A program made the position numbers and the translations under genes. A DNA stretch of 64,000 nt from Lepidurus packardi (Eukaryota > Arthropoda > Branchiopoda > Notostraca > Triopsidae): assembly GCA_023053545.1 (NCBI GenBank), contig JAKZAN010000007.1:8060001-8124000 (forward strand), written 5' to 3'. Position 1 is the stretch's first letter; each line of letters opens with the position of its first letter. Below the pieces are notes generated by a model, which saw only the letters and a program-made list of their open reading frames with translations, did not search any database and was not told where the DNA came from. Below are positions 25,071 to 56,513 of this stretch, piece after piece.

Positions 25071-27701
25071 TCATCTCCTTCTATCTTTTTCTTTATCAGC
25101 TTTGGAACGATGCCTGTCTTTGTCTCTTTCATAATAACGTTCTTCCTTGGAAGAATATCGATCCAATTTCTCCCGATCACGATCTCTCTCTTTTTCTTTG
25201 TAACGTTCTTCTCGGTCGCACTTATGGCTCCGCTTCGTCAATGAAGAACGAGACGAATGTCTGGAATGAATGAGGCATGAATTACAAAAAACACCCTCAT
25301 CAGCTGACATGAACCCCTTACCCGTCTTCTTTTTCACGGTCTTTTTCCTTTCTATCACGCGAACGAACAGGGCTTCGTGACCTAGATCTCGTACGCCGTT
25401 TCCGATGTTTCCTGTGACGTTTTTCTCTCTCCACTTCCACGCTCGGACTCCGGGAACGTGAACGAGACAATGATTTACTGAGGTGCTTCTCCCTAAAATG
25501 AGAAAATCCACACGGTAAAACTTCATTAGTATGCAAGGAAAGACATACCGGCGCTTATCTTCTGAGCGTGACTTGCTAGAAAGCTTGGGACTTTTTTCGT
25601 CATCAGCTTCTTTGGTCTCCACCCCGTTTGCGATGCTCTCTTTGTTCTCTGCAGCATTGTTTTTGCTAGGCGAGGGCGGTCTTGAGCAAACCGGACTATG
25701 TCCTGAACTGTGTGATTCTGCAACAATTCCAAGTCTCTTCTGCCTTGCTTCTTGATAAGTTTCCTGCAACGTTGATATTGTCTTTTCCAGGAGTTCCGTG
25801 TCAGGCTAGACAAAACATATAAAATTACGAAGGTCAATGAAAAGTGAATGAAAGTAAGTTTAAATAAAACTGACAAAATATTTACTTTGGGACGCTTATA
25901 AAGCTGTATTAGCCGTATTGCAATAAGCTTGAGGTCCGTTTCTTGGGCTCCAAAGACCAGGTACCACGCTGGCTGTGTTGGCAAAGGGATCCCCAGAATT
26001 TTTGCACTTAAGAAAATGCAGGCTGAAGCAATGGTCTCGGGACTGTATCGCACCCAGACGTCAGTGCGCAAGGAGTCATTCATATAATTCCTGCAAACAT
26101 CCAAGACAAATTGAATGCGTAACAGCTAACGTACTACGATTTCAGGTGTTCGTTGGCACAAAAGAGAAGTGAAAAATCAAAACAAGGGACGCTGCTTCCG
26201 ACACCACGAAGAACATGTGGCCATTGCTTTGGAAGAAGGCAATGCTGGGTTGTTATGCCTGTGCTGTGTATCTCCCAATGGTTCCGTGCCGGAAGGAGAC
26301 GAACTGGAAAACTGGGTTCATCCCCACCCCTTTCACCTGACTTGCATGGTTAGGCCGAACTGCAGATCGTTGCGAAGTAGATCAAAGGTTTTACTACCTG
26401 GAATGATCCAACTTCTACAGAATTAGCAGCGTATATACATAGAGAAATAGACAAAAAGGCCGTCTTCGCTTAGCTTAAAGAGAAGCTGAGTCCATAGAAG
26501 AACAAGGCCAACCCCCCCTCAATACCCAAAGTATCCGGGGTGCCATAGCCATCAACTTATGCCAAAAAGGGGCGGGGATTGCACCCTCCGGACACGGTCA
26601 CATTTGAAAGGAGGGTAATACTTACTGCACGAGTTTTCACCTGGCCACTGTCAGGTGGGAATAAAAAAAGGACGCATTAGTACGAGAATATTCTAAAGTG
26701 ATATTCAAGCCGATTTCAGAGCAAATAAACCTCGCACGACCTATCTTCAAGCCATAGTCTTGAACATGCCCTTAATATAGACTTGAACAACAACTAAAAG
26801 CTCAGCAAAAACGTGAACCTGATCCAATTATAGAGTTATATGTAAAAAAGAAAAAACTTGACTTTTCCTCTTCTAGCCAAATTAGAAGAGAAAAAGTGAC
26901 AGACAAGGTGACTGGTAGAACATTAAGGAAGAAAAGCTTACCACGACATTTGCGCCAGTTTCCTGTTCCGCTCCAGGCCCAAAAGTTGAAGGTACACTAC
27001 CACAATCTGAAGTGTAAGAAACGTTAAATTATAACTATTCAAAGGGTTGAGGCAAATCATCTTACTTTATGCGGATGCTTCACGTGGACGCAGAACCCAA
27101 GTTCTTTTAAAACTCGCCGCTCAGCCTTAATAACTTGGTTTTTCAAATTGATGTAGGTTTGATCCAATAGCATGGGTTGAATAGGTCTAAACAAGTCATT
27201 CTTAATGTCCTTAACTTTTAAATATAGTCGACGTACTTTCCAACCCTCAGTTGTCTAAGATGGTGAAAAATGGATACAACATCTCTAATTCTCCGGGGAG
27301 CTTCTTCAACTTTGGAAGCTAAGCAAACACAGCCCATGGCGGTAACTTCCATGGGGTGTCTGACAAAGGATTTGCTGTAATAAAACCTTTGGAACAAAAC
27401 TTGTCCTGTAGCCATTGCAACCTAAATGAAACCAAGTACGAATTAATGTGTTACAGTTTCCTTTCAGTGTTACCTGAGGTAAACGCAAGAGAATGCCAGC
27501 TGACTGGATGAGTTCGCAGCCAACCAATCGAAGATCAAATTCAGCTTCTGGATCCAAACCATCTTCACTAGAAGGTGTTTTGCTTAAACGATCGTCACTT
27601 AAAAGGCAATTTTCTAGAGAAATTATCACACTTCCGTAAGGTTTTGGCTGTTTAGAATTCAAAGTTTCTTGTGGTGCATCATTGTCCGGCTTCGACGCCA
27701 T
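25071..27701 (-). CDS. CCNL1: Cyclin L (splicing/transcription cyclin with RS tail)
   Basis: L-type cyclins partner CDK11/CDK12-type kinases in nuclear speckles and affect transcription and pre-mRNA splicing. Exons 5' to 3': 27701-27474, 27421-27237, 27186-27066, 27006-26942, 26090-25886, 25805-25549, 25492-25322, 25260-25071. They total 1422 nt, 473 residues, all in frame. The first cyclin box (about residues 40-180) has [26 protein letters not shown] and [16 protein letters not shown]. The second follows from [10 protein letters not shown] to LPLPTQP-like residues. After about residue 330 the chain becomes a highly charged RS/RE/RD tail. The start at 27701 (MASKPDN) is chosen because it is nearest the conserved part; an upstream in-frame ATG at 27752 is possible. 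The intron at 27187-27236 is only 50 nt, yet it is needed to remove a stop and restore the family sequence. Confidence 0.94.
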
Positions 27702-27924
27702 TTTCGCACGTCGCAACGACAACGCATTCGACTGCAGTGATCGAAGCGGCAAAACATTCCAAAATCAAATAAAAAGGGCGCGAAGGATATATCGTATCTT
27801 TTTGTTAGGACTCGATGCTTACAAGCAAGCAATAAAAACTGGATTGCAAATCCCAAGATAAAAATTTCATCGTCTTAAATCAATAAAAGCATAAGAATCG
27901 TCACAAGTCTAGGAATCTTGAAAA

Positions 27925-29690
27925 TTATCTTAATTCGGCGGGTAACGACAGAAGTTCCTGCACTTCTCCCCACGCATTTTCCACTTGTTTTTGCGTAAAC
28001 TCCGGTTCCCACAACGTCGAAAAGGGGACGTGAGCGTATTTGAGTCTTTCTAAATTAGTCATTTGAGCAGCCAATCTCTTTTCAGCTGCTTCGACTGCCA
28101 ATCCGTCTCTCGTAACTGCTCTTCGTACGGCCTTTCGATACGCGAGATTTTTTTAGGAAAAGAATAGATTAAAAATACTAAGCATATTACTTCCTCGGGA
28201 GGTACAAAAGTAACCCAAACTTCTTGGCAAATCTTGTCCCAACCAGCTTCCAGAAGAATGGCGGCGTCAAGAACTACAGTTTGAGTACCTTTATCTTTAG
28301 CTTTTTCTATCTCTTTCTTCGCAAGATCTGCAATAGTCGGCCACACAATTTCATTCAAACGCTTCAAGGCTTCCTAGCATAAATCGGAAAGAATAATTAT
28401 ACGTACAAGGATAGTACCGAACTACTTTGTCACTGAAAACAATTGCCCCCAAAGCCTTCCTATTAATCGTCCCATCATCGGCCAGAATAGTGTTACCAAA
28501 AGCTTCAATTAACGTCTTTTGACACTCGGTACCAGGAAGATAAGCTTGATGACCCAACTGATCGCAGGGAACGATAGCTGCTCCCAGACTTTCAAGGCGT
28601 TTCGCAATAGAAGTTTTGCCAGAGGCCATTCCACCCGTCAATCCAATAACGTAAGGAAAAGGCACAGGCTTGCTAATCTACGAGCATAAGCTCTAAGAGT
28701 ATAAGCTGGGGATATAACTTGTATAGGATATTCCTACCATAGGTTTACGTATATGTGTACCCAATAATCGCATCCTAGTATTACTCGAGCTAATCTTTTT
28801 CTCTTCGTAGTCCCCTGCAAGAGGGTCTTGGACCAAGTTTACGCATTCCACGTCCAGTAACGGCAAATTGCGTTCCTTGCGCAGAGCATTTACAGCTTCT
28901 CCACCTTTCATTGTTTCGGCGCTAACGACCAATAACTAGAAAAGAACTGAAGATAAATTAAGCTAATCGATCGGCTTATGTAGTCACTTGCAACTCAGGG
29001 TCTGTGGCAGTAGGTCCGTAGAGATCCGTAATGGGTACGACTCGATAATTCAGAGTGGGTTTCCTGCCTTTCAAATAGGCTTCAACTATACGAATTCTTT
29101 GGTCTACAGGCTCAATGAGTTCCCACAAAATTTTCTCTAACCAAATACTTGATAATAAATTTAGAATTGCAATTTTAAAAAATACGAAATACTTCTCAGC
29201 ATGGGCCCGTCTGTTACACCGACTGTTAATCGACGTTTTGTACGCATCACTGCGGTGTTTAATAAATATTTGTGACCTTCGTGAAGCCGGTCGAAGGTTC
29301 CGCCGAGAACAATTTCATCGTACACTTTACCTGCTATACAAATATAGAGTAACAGAAATAAATCAGTAGAAGAAATAAACTGTACTTGATCTTCAAATAA
29401 ACACTGAAGACAAATGGTATAAATTAAAAGACAACAGAATTAACAACACCCACAAAATATCCCGAACAAAATTCGTGCAGTATAAGCCGCGAAACACTAA
29501 ACTAAAGTGAGCGTTTATAGAGCTTAGTAACATTCTTACTTGACAAGCATACAAACTGGCTCAGCTTGCTTGGAGCACACACCATAGCAAAACGCAAAAG
29601 TAACAAACCTACAAGCCAGTCATTTAGCAGAAAAACGAGGAAACCCCAAGAAAAGATTTCTACCTGTTTTCTTATTCGCTAAAAGTGACA
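27925..29690 (-). CDS. COASY: Bifunctional CoA synthase (PPAT + dephospho-CoA kinase)
   Basis: This enzyme catalyses the last two steps of CoA synthesis: adenylylation of 4'-phosphopantetheine, then 3'-phosphorylation of dephospho-CoA. Exons: 29690-29663, 29330-29193, 29136-28988, 28935-28738, 28677-28426, 28373-28191, 28131-27925; 1155 nt, 384 residues. The PPAT half (about 10-170) shows VLGGTFDRLHEGHK, whose HxGH-type motif is the nucleotidyltransferase signature, and later SSSNTRMR. The kinase half (from about 180) has the P-loop GLTGGMASGKT, then CDQLGHQAY, VLDAAILLEAGW and a C-terminal WEPEFTQKQVENAW helix. The first coding exon encodes only nine residues and is joined across an intron of about 330 nt. 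The protein lacks the long N-terminal extension of the human enzyme. It is transcribed divergently from the TCEANC2-like gene. Confidence 0.94.
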
Positions 29691-29920
29691 TGTCGGCGAA
29701 TTTCAAGTCGAAATCGAAGAGTAACGGGGGCGCAAAGGACAAGTGAACAGCCTCTAGCTATAAGCCTATAACGTCACAAGCTGAGCAATCAGCTGATGCA
29801 AACACGCTTAGGAACGAATTGCCCACAACTGCCATTCGCTATTTACTCTTACCTTGTTTGCGTCCTTACTGCTTCGCTTGCACGTGCAGTGTTGTCACAG
29901 TTCTGCAATATCAAACTAAA
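29691..29920. promoter_or_regulatory. Shared divergent promoter region
   Basis: Only 230 bp separate the start codons of CoA synthase (minus, 29690) and the TCEANC2-like gene (plus, 29921). Both 5' UTRs and both promoters must lie here unless UTR introns exist. A run with CACGTG stands near 29880, and I see no TATA box at the expected place for either gene. This is inference from gene spacing. Confidence 0.5.
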
Positions 29921-30553
29921 ATGGAGAAATTTCTTACCCGTCAACCGAAAAAGATCCAGCCTGCAACTGTTGCAAAGAGCCCACCAAAGGCTTTGAAACA
30001 AGCTACAATTAAGCAACTTTCTGGCGTTGTGGTCCTCGAGGAACTGAGAAAACACAAATTCACCTTGCAGAGCGCCGCTTCTTCAGACAAAGAAAAGACT
30101 GAAGCCTTGAAAGCTCTTTGCAAGAAAAAGCCATCCCGAGAACTGCTGAAGAAAACCAAATTAGGAAAGGTCATACACGCTCTTTGCAAACACCCAAGTG
30201 AGAAGGTTGCTGATGCAGCACAGATCGTTTACCAGCACTGGAAGAAGCATATAGACGTCCTCCTAAGTCGCACTCCAATCAAAGTTAGAAAAGAAGCCAA
30301 AACCAAGGCTCTGGAAGAAAACGCCTTGAAAAATCTACAAAAGTCACTCGGGGAAGGAGAATCCGGAAAGGAACTGGCTACAGCTATCGAACGCTCCACA
30401 CGGAAACGCACCGGGAACCTAATGAACCGCGCCTACAAGAAATCCCTGCGCCGAATGAGCTTACTCCTCAAGTATCGCAAACCAGTTCGAGATGCGCTTG
30501 AAAACGGAACAATGACCGTCAACGATTTTGTGAAGCAATATTTTAAGGCTTGA
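29921..30553 (+). CDS. TCEANC2: TCEANC2-like protein (TFIIS N-terminal and central domains)
   Basis: This is a single-exon gene for 210 residues, close to the length of the human homologue. The N-terminus (MEKFLTRQPKKIQP) and the following KQATI--L--VVVLEEL block fit TCEANC2. Residues about 25-110 form a TFIIS N-terminal (LW-type) helical domain with KKKPSRELLKKTKLG and HPSEKVADAA. Residues about 150-205 resemble the TFIIS central domain (TGNLMNRAYKKSLRR, then a VNDFVKQY end). There is no zinc ribbon, so transcript cleavage like that of TFIIS is not expected; the family's molecular role is poorly known. The start at 29921 fits the homologues. An in-frame ATG at 29819 would add a non-conserved leader. 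Confidence 0.9.
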   Translation: MEKFLTRQPKKIQPATVAKSPPKALKQATIKQLSGVVVLEELRKHKFTLQSAASSDKEKTEALKALCKKKPSRELLKKTKLGKVIHALCKHPSEKVADAAQIVYQHWKKHIDVLLSRTPIKVRKEAKTKALEENALKNLQKSLGEGESGKELATAIERSTRKRTGNLMNRAYKKSLRRMSLLLKYRKPVRDALENGTMTVNDFVKQYFKA

Positions 30554-30679
30554 TTCATTGCTGGCTTTGGTTTTTTCCAATACAACTGATGACTTTTGTT
30601 TCATTTACCTTTTTGTTTTGTTTTATTTTCACAATCATTCGAGTTTGTTCTCTTACGTCAGGCGTCGACAACAAGCTAC

Positions 30680-30685
30680 AATAAA
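30680..30685 (+). terminator. Probable polyadenylation signal of the TCEANC2-like gene
   Basis: An AATAAA lies 127 bp after the stop codon of the plus-strand gene, in a suitable AT-rich context. It also lies before the stop of the convergent USP3 gene at 30811. Confidence 0.5.
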
Positions 30686-30810
30686 ACATCACAGATTTGG
30701 ATGAAACTCATAATTTAGGACGGTTACTTTCAACCGATCTGAAGCAGGTGAGAAAAGGTAATGGTCGTGGTCAACAAAACGTTCGAAACGTCCAACATAT
30801 TGAACAGATG

Positions 30811-32989
30811 CTATGGAACTTGCGGCATTCGAAACTCCCTTCGGATGTAAAAGAGGATATAGGCGTTACATTTGGCCACAACATCTTCAGTAGTGGGCTT
30901 CACAGTGCTATCATCGAAATGAAACCACTGTCCTATAATAAACAACATAATAAACAAAATAATGTATAATTACCATATTGACAAATTCTTTTTAGACATT
31001 GTACCTTCGTGTATAGCAAACGCAGTATAGTGCCCAGAACCCGCCCTAAAATTCACGAATTTGCATCAAATACGATTAATGAAAAGTAATTTAATTTTAC
31101 CCCGAGCCATGGTGAACAATCACAGCAGCTAAGTCAAATAAGTTCATCTCTTGGTCTTCGTTTGTGTTTTGGGTATCGCGAGACTTGTTAAGAACGAAGC
31201 GAGACATATCCAAGGCAGTTAATGGAAATTCTACCTTTGCATCTAACTTTGTTCGTAAGTAGTGCTCCCAGCGGAATCTTTTTATATGAAGACAAAGCAC
31301 CTAAAAGAAAAAAACAATCCTTAAATAACAGAAATTCTGGCACAAATAACCTACATTTGGTAGACGACCTATCCAAAACTTTTTTGTGGACTTCTGCTTA
31401 CTGCGACAAGATTCGCAATAATATAATTCCGTCTCGGCTAGCTCCTCCACTTCCACGAAACTTGTCAGACAATCTACGTCAATCGGAGGGGAAAAAGTAT
31501 AAACATTCAATTGCTTCTGCATCTCAAGAGTCACCTGCTAAGGAACAACTTTTGCCAACGCTTTCCTTTTTAATAACACGGGAATCAGGTATGTCCAACG
31601 AGAGATCCAAGAACGGATCATGCTTAATGGATTGTGTTCTACATCTAAGACAGCATACTTCGCTCTGTAACGTGCCGCCGAAAACGGCCGTCACAATGGA
31701 AAACTTCCCTTTGCTGATTTCTGTGGAAGGAGTTCCGCTCACCACAACCGAAGGCAAATTGGGTAATAAGAGCATAAGCTCTGTATGCAGGCGGTCTAAC
31801 ATGTATCGCAGAAATTCATGGGCGTCTTGTTGCTGGTAACCTCTAAGAAAATCAATACTATTCATAGAAACGCTCAGATAAAGAGTTTATAGTTACCGAA
31901 ATCGGGGAACCACCTCCCAAATGACTCTAAAGAGAGACTCGGGCGAAATAGCCCCTTTGCCTTCATTTTGGTTCAAACTAATCAAAACTTTTCTCAACTC
32001 TTCAGCAATCAAAGCTTTTTCATTTGCTTGCCGAGTAGAATATGTTCTAGCTCCAGGAGCTTTAGTTTCTAGGGAAGGTAACTGTTTGAAATACCAGCTA
32101 AACTCCGTAATTTTGCTAAGAAACGAAAATAGAAATAAAAACAGTTGAATTAGCCACGAGGTTCTGGAATTACCTTAGAGACTGTAATACTGCGTTCATA
32201 AAACATGTATTTCCTAAGTTGCGAAGACCAGCCACTTTTCTCAATTCCTGAGTTTTACTTTGGGACGCTTTTCTTTCTGCTCGGGATTTCTTACTGTCAT
32301 TATTTTCAATTCCTATATCTTCACTAATCAACCTAGGAAAGATTTCATAGTTTTAAATGATTTCAAGCAAGAATGCAATCAAAGGTAAGACACCTTTTCC
32401 TAGATTCTTTCCTTGCACTGCCAATTCTACTTGACTTTCTTCTTTTCCTTTCAGTGGGTTCGAGAACATCTTGCTGCAACCTGCTATTAGCGTTGTCGGA
32501 ATCGTGAATGGAATTTGATCCTTCGCTTTCGCCTAAATGGGTAGACGATTGTAACAAGACTAATCTGTCTCTAATGTTCTGAACGGCTTTATCTTTTGCG
32601 TCTTCAGCGACGAAATCATCGCACTTGTAACTAATGAAATACAGCCCAATTTAATCCAAAATGTAGCTGTAATTTGCGTTCCTTACCAGTATACTGAGAG
32701 ACTATTGAACTCCAAACATAGACAATGATCGGAATGCTGTTCAAAGTGTAATTTCGCATGACCATTGACGTATCTTCCACAATGAATTTTTGCACAGTAA
32801 AGGCAAAGCCATGAACTTTCTGAAGAACTACACTCTATGAATATTAATTAGATCCTTCGTTTGATAAGGACAAAACTACTATGTGTAATACTTACTTAAA
32901 CAATTCCAAGATGAAGGAAGACTTTCTTGATTTAAAGCAGCTGACTCTGATGTAATTTTTGTGCAGGAATTTAGATGTGGACAGTCCAT
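30811..32989 (-). CDS. USP3: Ubiquitin carboxyl-terminal hydrolase 3
   Basis: USP3 removes ubiquitin from proteins, with histones H2A/H2B and DNA-damage targets known in vertebrates. Exons: 32989-32896, 32834-32687, 32630-32394, 32332-32174, 32115-31897, 31842-31535, 31473-31355, 31300-31101, 31045-31005, 30932-30811; 1647 nt, 548 residues. The N-terminus (MDCPHLNSC, then [20 protein letters not shown]) is a UBP-type zinc finger. A basic, Ser-rich linker follows. The catalytic Cys box NLGNTCFMN is near residue 203, then [10 protein letters not shown]. The ubiquitin-binding fingers include CCLRC and YYCESC. The His box AGSGHYTAF and FDDSTV carry the remaining catalytic residues. The reading frame crosses exon 6 to 7 only if GTGACT at 31534 is the donor. 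The gene converges on the TCEANC2-like gene with 257 bp between the stops. Confidence 0.95.
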
Positions 32990-35664
32990 TCCTACAGACC
33001 TTGGGCCTAATACAGGATTTTTTTTTAGAACACACCAGTGACAGTTACAATGTCGCTCCCAAACTGCTTTAATGTTTAAAAGCAGAACTCCGTAGTAAGT
33101 TAACAACCAACGTCAGAGAACCTTCCACTCGTATTCCCTCAAAAAGGTTTAACTTACTTGATGTGTTCTCAACTTTCACTTGTATTTTAATGTAAGCAAA
33201 TGCTTACTGTTTATTTCTCTTAGACAAGGCCGTCAAGTCTCAAAAATGGAAGGATAATGTGGAAGGCTTTCGCCATCTAGTGCTTAATCACTTCATCTAC
33301 CGAGTCTGAATCGAATCGGTACGTCCAAACAGTGGCAATATCGCGTAATCTGTAATGCTTCCAGACGCTCTTTTTGCCCCGAAATACTATATGGCTTCAA
33401 AGAGATCTCTCCTAAATTATAAAAATGTTTATTCGATGACATGTTTTATATACAGATAAAGAATGAGTAACAAACTATTTTACAGACCGTGAAGAGGCGA
33501 AAAACGGACCAAAACGTGTTTATAACAGGGTGCGGATAAGGTTCAAAAGGAGGAAAAGATTGCACTAGAAGGATCCGGAACAATATCTCTTTTCACTGAT
33601 AATGGATGCCCGCGAGTTATTAAGTGGTTTCAATATATTTTCAAGATTTGCGGTGTATAGGAAAAGAAAATGCGAGCTAAGGGCAGCGGCAGAAACGACG
33701 AACCCAATGAAGTTTTGGGTACAACAGTCTCGCCAAGCTGGGCAATCGCGTACTTATTATTCAAAAACCTTAACGACAATTTATTAACTCTTTTTTTCTG
33801 GTGAGTAAATTCTGGTGAGACTAATTCCCTATTTCCTTATTTTTGAGGCAATACATACACGCTTGTGTGTTTTAGCATTTCTTATAAAAGATTGTTTGCA
33901 CTAACAGCAACTTTTCCGCATATCGGACAAAAGTGGGGCAAAGTTGGATTGAAATAGAAGCTTTCTTACTACTTGACTACCAAAAGCAAGTCAAATCTGA
34001 ATGTTAAAACTTTGCGTTCGCCTCTCCATTTGCGACGAAATTACCTTTTACGTCCTACGGTTTTCTGTAGTTGTGTTAATTTTTTTTTCTGATTGGGAGC
34101 GGATGAACAATCCAGAAGAGACAGATAAAGAGAATAGTTGCGAAAATATCACAGGCAAAGATGTCGCATTTTGGGTAACCAAACTCTGTATATTCAAACC
34201 GAAAAGGGCGAAAAAAAATTCTTTGGAAAAATACTGAATTTAAAAGACAAAATGGCGTGTGAATTAGAACCAATTTTTTTTTTAGTTTTGATCTTGTATA
34301 GAAACCCATAAGGTATTGTATATCCGGTTTGGGGTTGTAAATGCGAAAAGGCCAAAATTCAAGCACATTTGCTTATCCCCAAGCTCTGATGCGAATATTA
34401 ATTACAGGCTGTGTCAACTTTTTATCTTATTGCTCGGAATCAATATAATAGTAGCCAAGCCTAACTGAAGGGGGGAGGGAGGAGTTTTAAAAAATGTAAA
34501 CAAACAAAAAAGAGGCAACTATGCACCATACCATATCTCCAAAAACTTAAACAAGGGTTCAAAAACTTGAAAGAAACAGTAACAGTGGTAGGGGGCTTGT
34601 CCAATTAATAGTTCTGATGAAATAGTTCCGTCCACTCCAAAGGAATGTTTTTCTTTTTCTTTTGTCCCAAATTGCCCGATGTAATGTTTTACTCAACGTT
34701 CTTTAAAAACTAATTCCGTGCCAGACGAGATTGTCTTGCGATGAAATTTCTGCTCAACAAAAATCCACCACACAAGTTTGTCCAGCTTCGCCAAATATTT
34801 TCTTTAGCACCAAACAAAACCAGCCCTAAGTGTTGTTCGTCATTGCAATCCAGAAAATGTAAGAGAGATAAAATCTGAGAATGTCACAAGCCTTTGTTAG
34901 TAAAAGAAACAGGATGGACCTTAGAAAACAAAGAGAGAGCAAAGGGTGATGATAAACGAGAGCCAATTTTCGTTTCTTCTCGTCGCAAATGAATAATCGT
35001 ATCGAATCGAACTCAATAAGAAAGGCTGAAATGGTAATAGGAATTGTACAGGTTTTTTTAGAGCACCTGGGTGATTTTTATGATGACAGTGAATGAAAAA
35101 TGGCCACAGCGCGATTTGTTTTTTTTTTGCGTTTGCTTTGAGATTTATACATATTCCTGGATTAAATGGTGGGGGTGGTGAGCGTGTTCGTGACGTACTT
35201 TTTATCTGTCGTTTTTTCCTCACGAATGCACACTATCTAACCGTTTCCCTTTGGTTTTCCATAAGAAGATATTTGAAGGAACTAAAAGACAAGAAAGATT
35301 GCACTCACTCTGAAACGAAGCAAAAAACGTTGGGCGGAAGTGAGAAGTGACATGGCCAATTGCCCCTACAAAAGGTAGCCATTAGCCGCTGGCCAAACTT
35401 GATTTCGGAAACGCGAGTGAAACGAAGCAGAAGGAAACGGCAAAATTGAGTGTGGCTCTTTGCGAAAGAGTCCAAAACGAGTCTCTTTTTTAATGTACTG
35501 GAACACCAAATGGTTCCTTTTACGCTCACTGGTTCTCGCTTTACCATAGTAGTAGTAGAAGTAGTTGTAGTAGTAGTAGTAAGGAGTGGTAGAAGGAACG
35601 TGCTCGAAGGGGTCTTAAAAGTTACTGCTCTGCGAGTTCCTAAGAAGTATGTTGCACAGAGTTT
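32990..35664. other. Intergenic region between USP3 and the sodium channel 3' end
   Basis: The USP3 promoter and 5' UTR should lie just above 32990, and the sodium channel 3' UTR just below 35664. A GTA/TAG-rich microsatellite stands at about 35549-35582, close after the sodium channel stop on its strand. The open frames in between are short, with no recognisable domain. I see no further gene. Confidence 0.6.
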
Positions 35665-56513
<20,849 letters not shown>

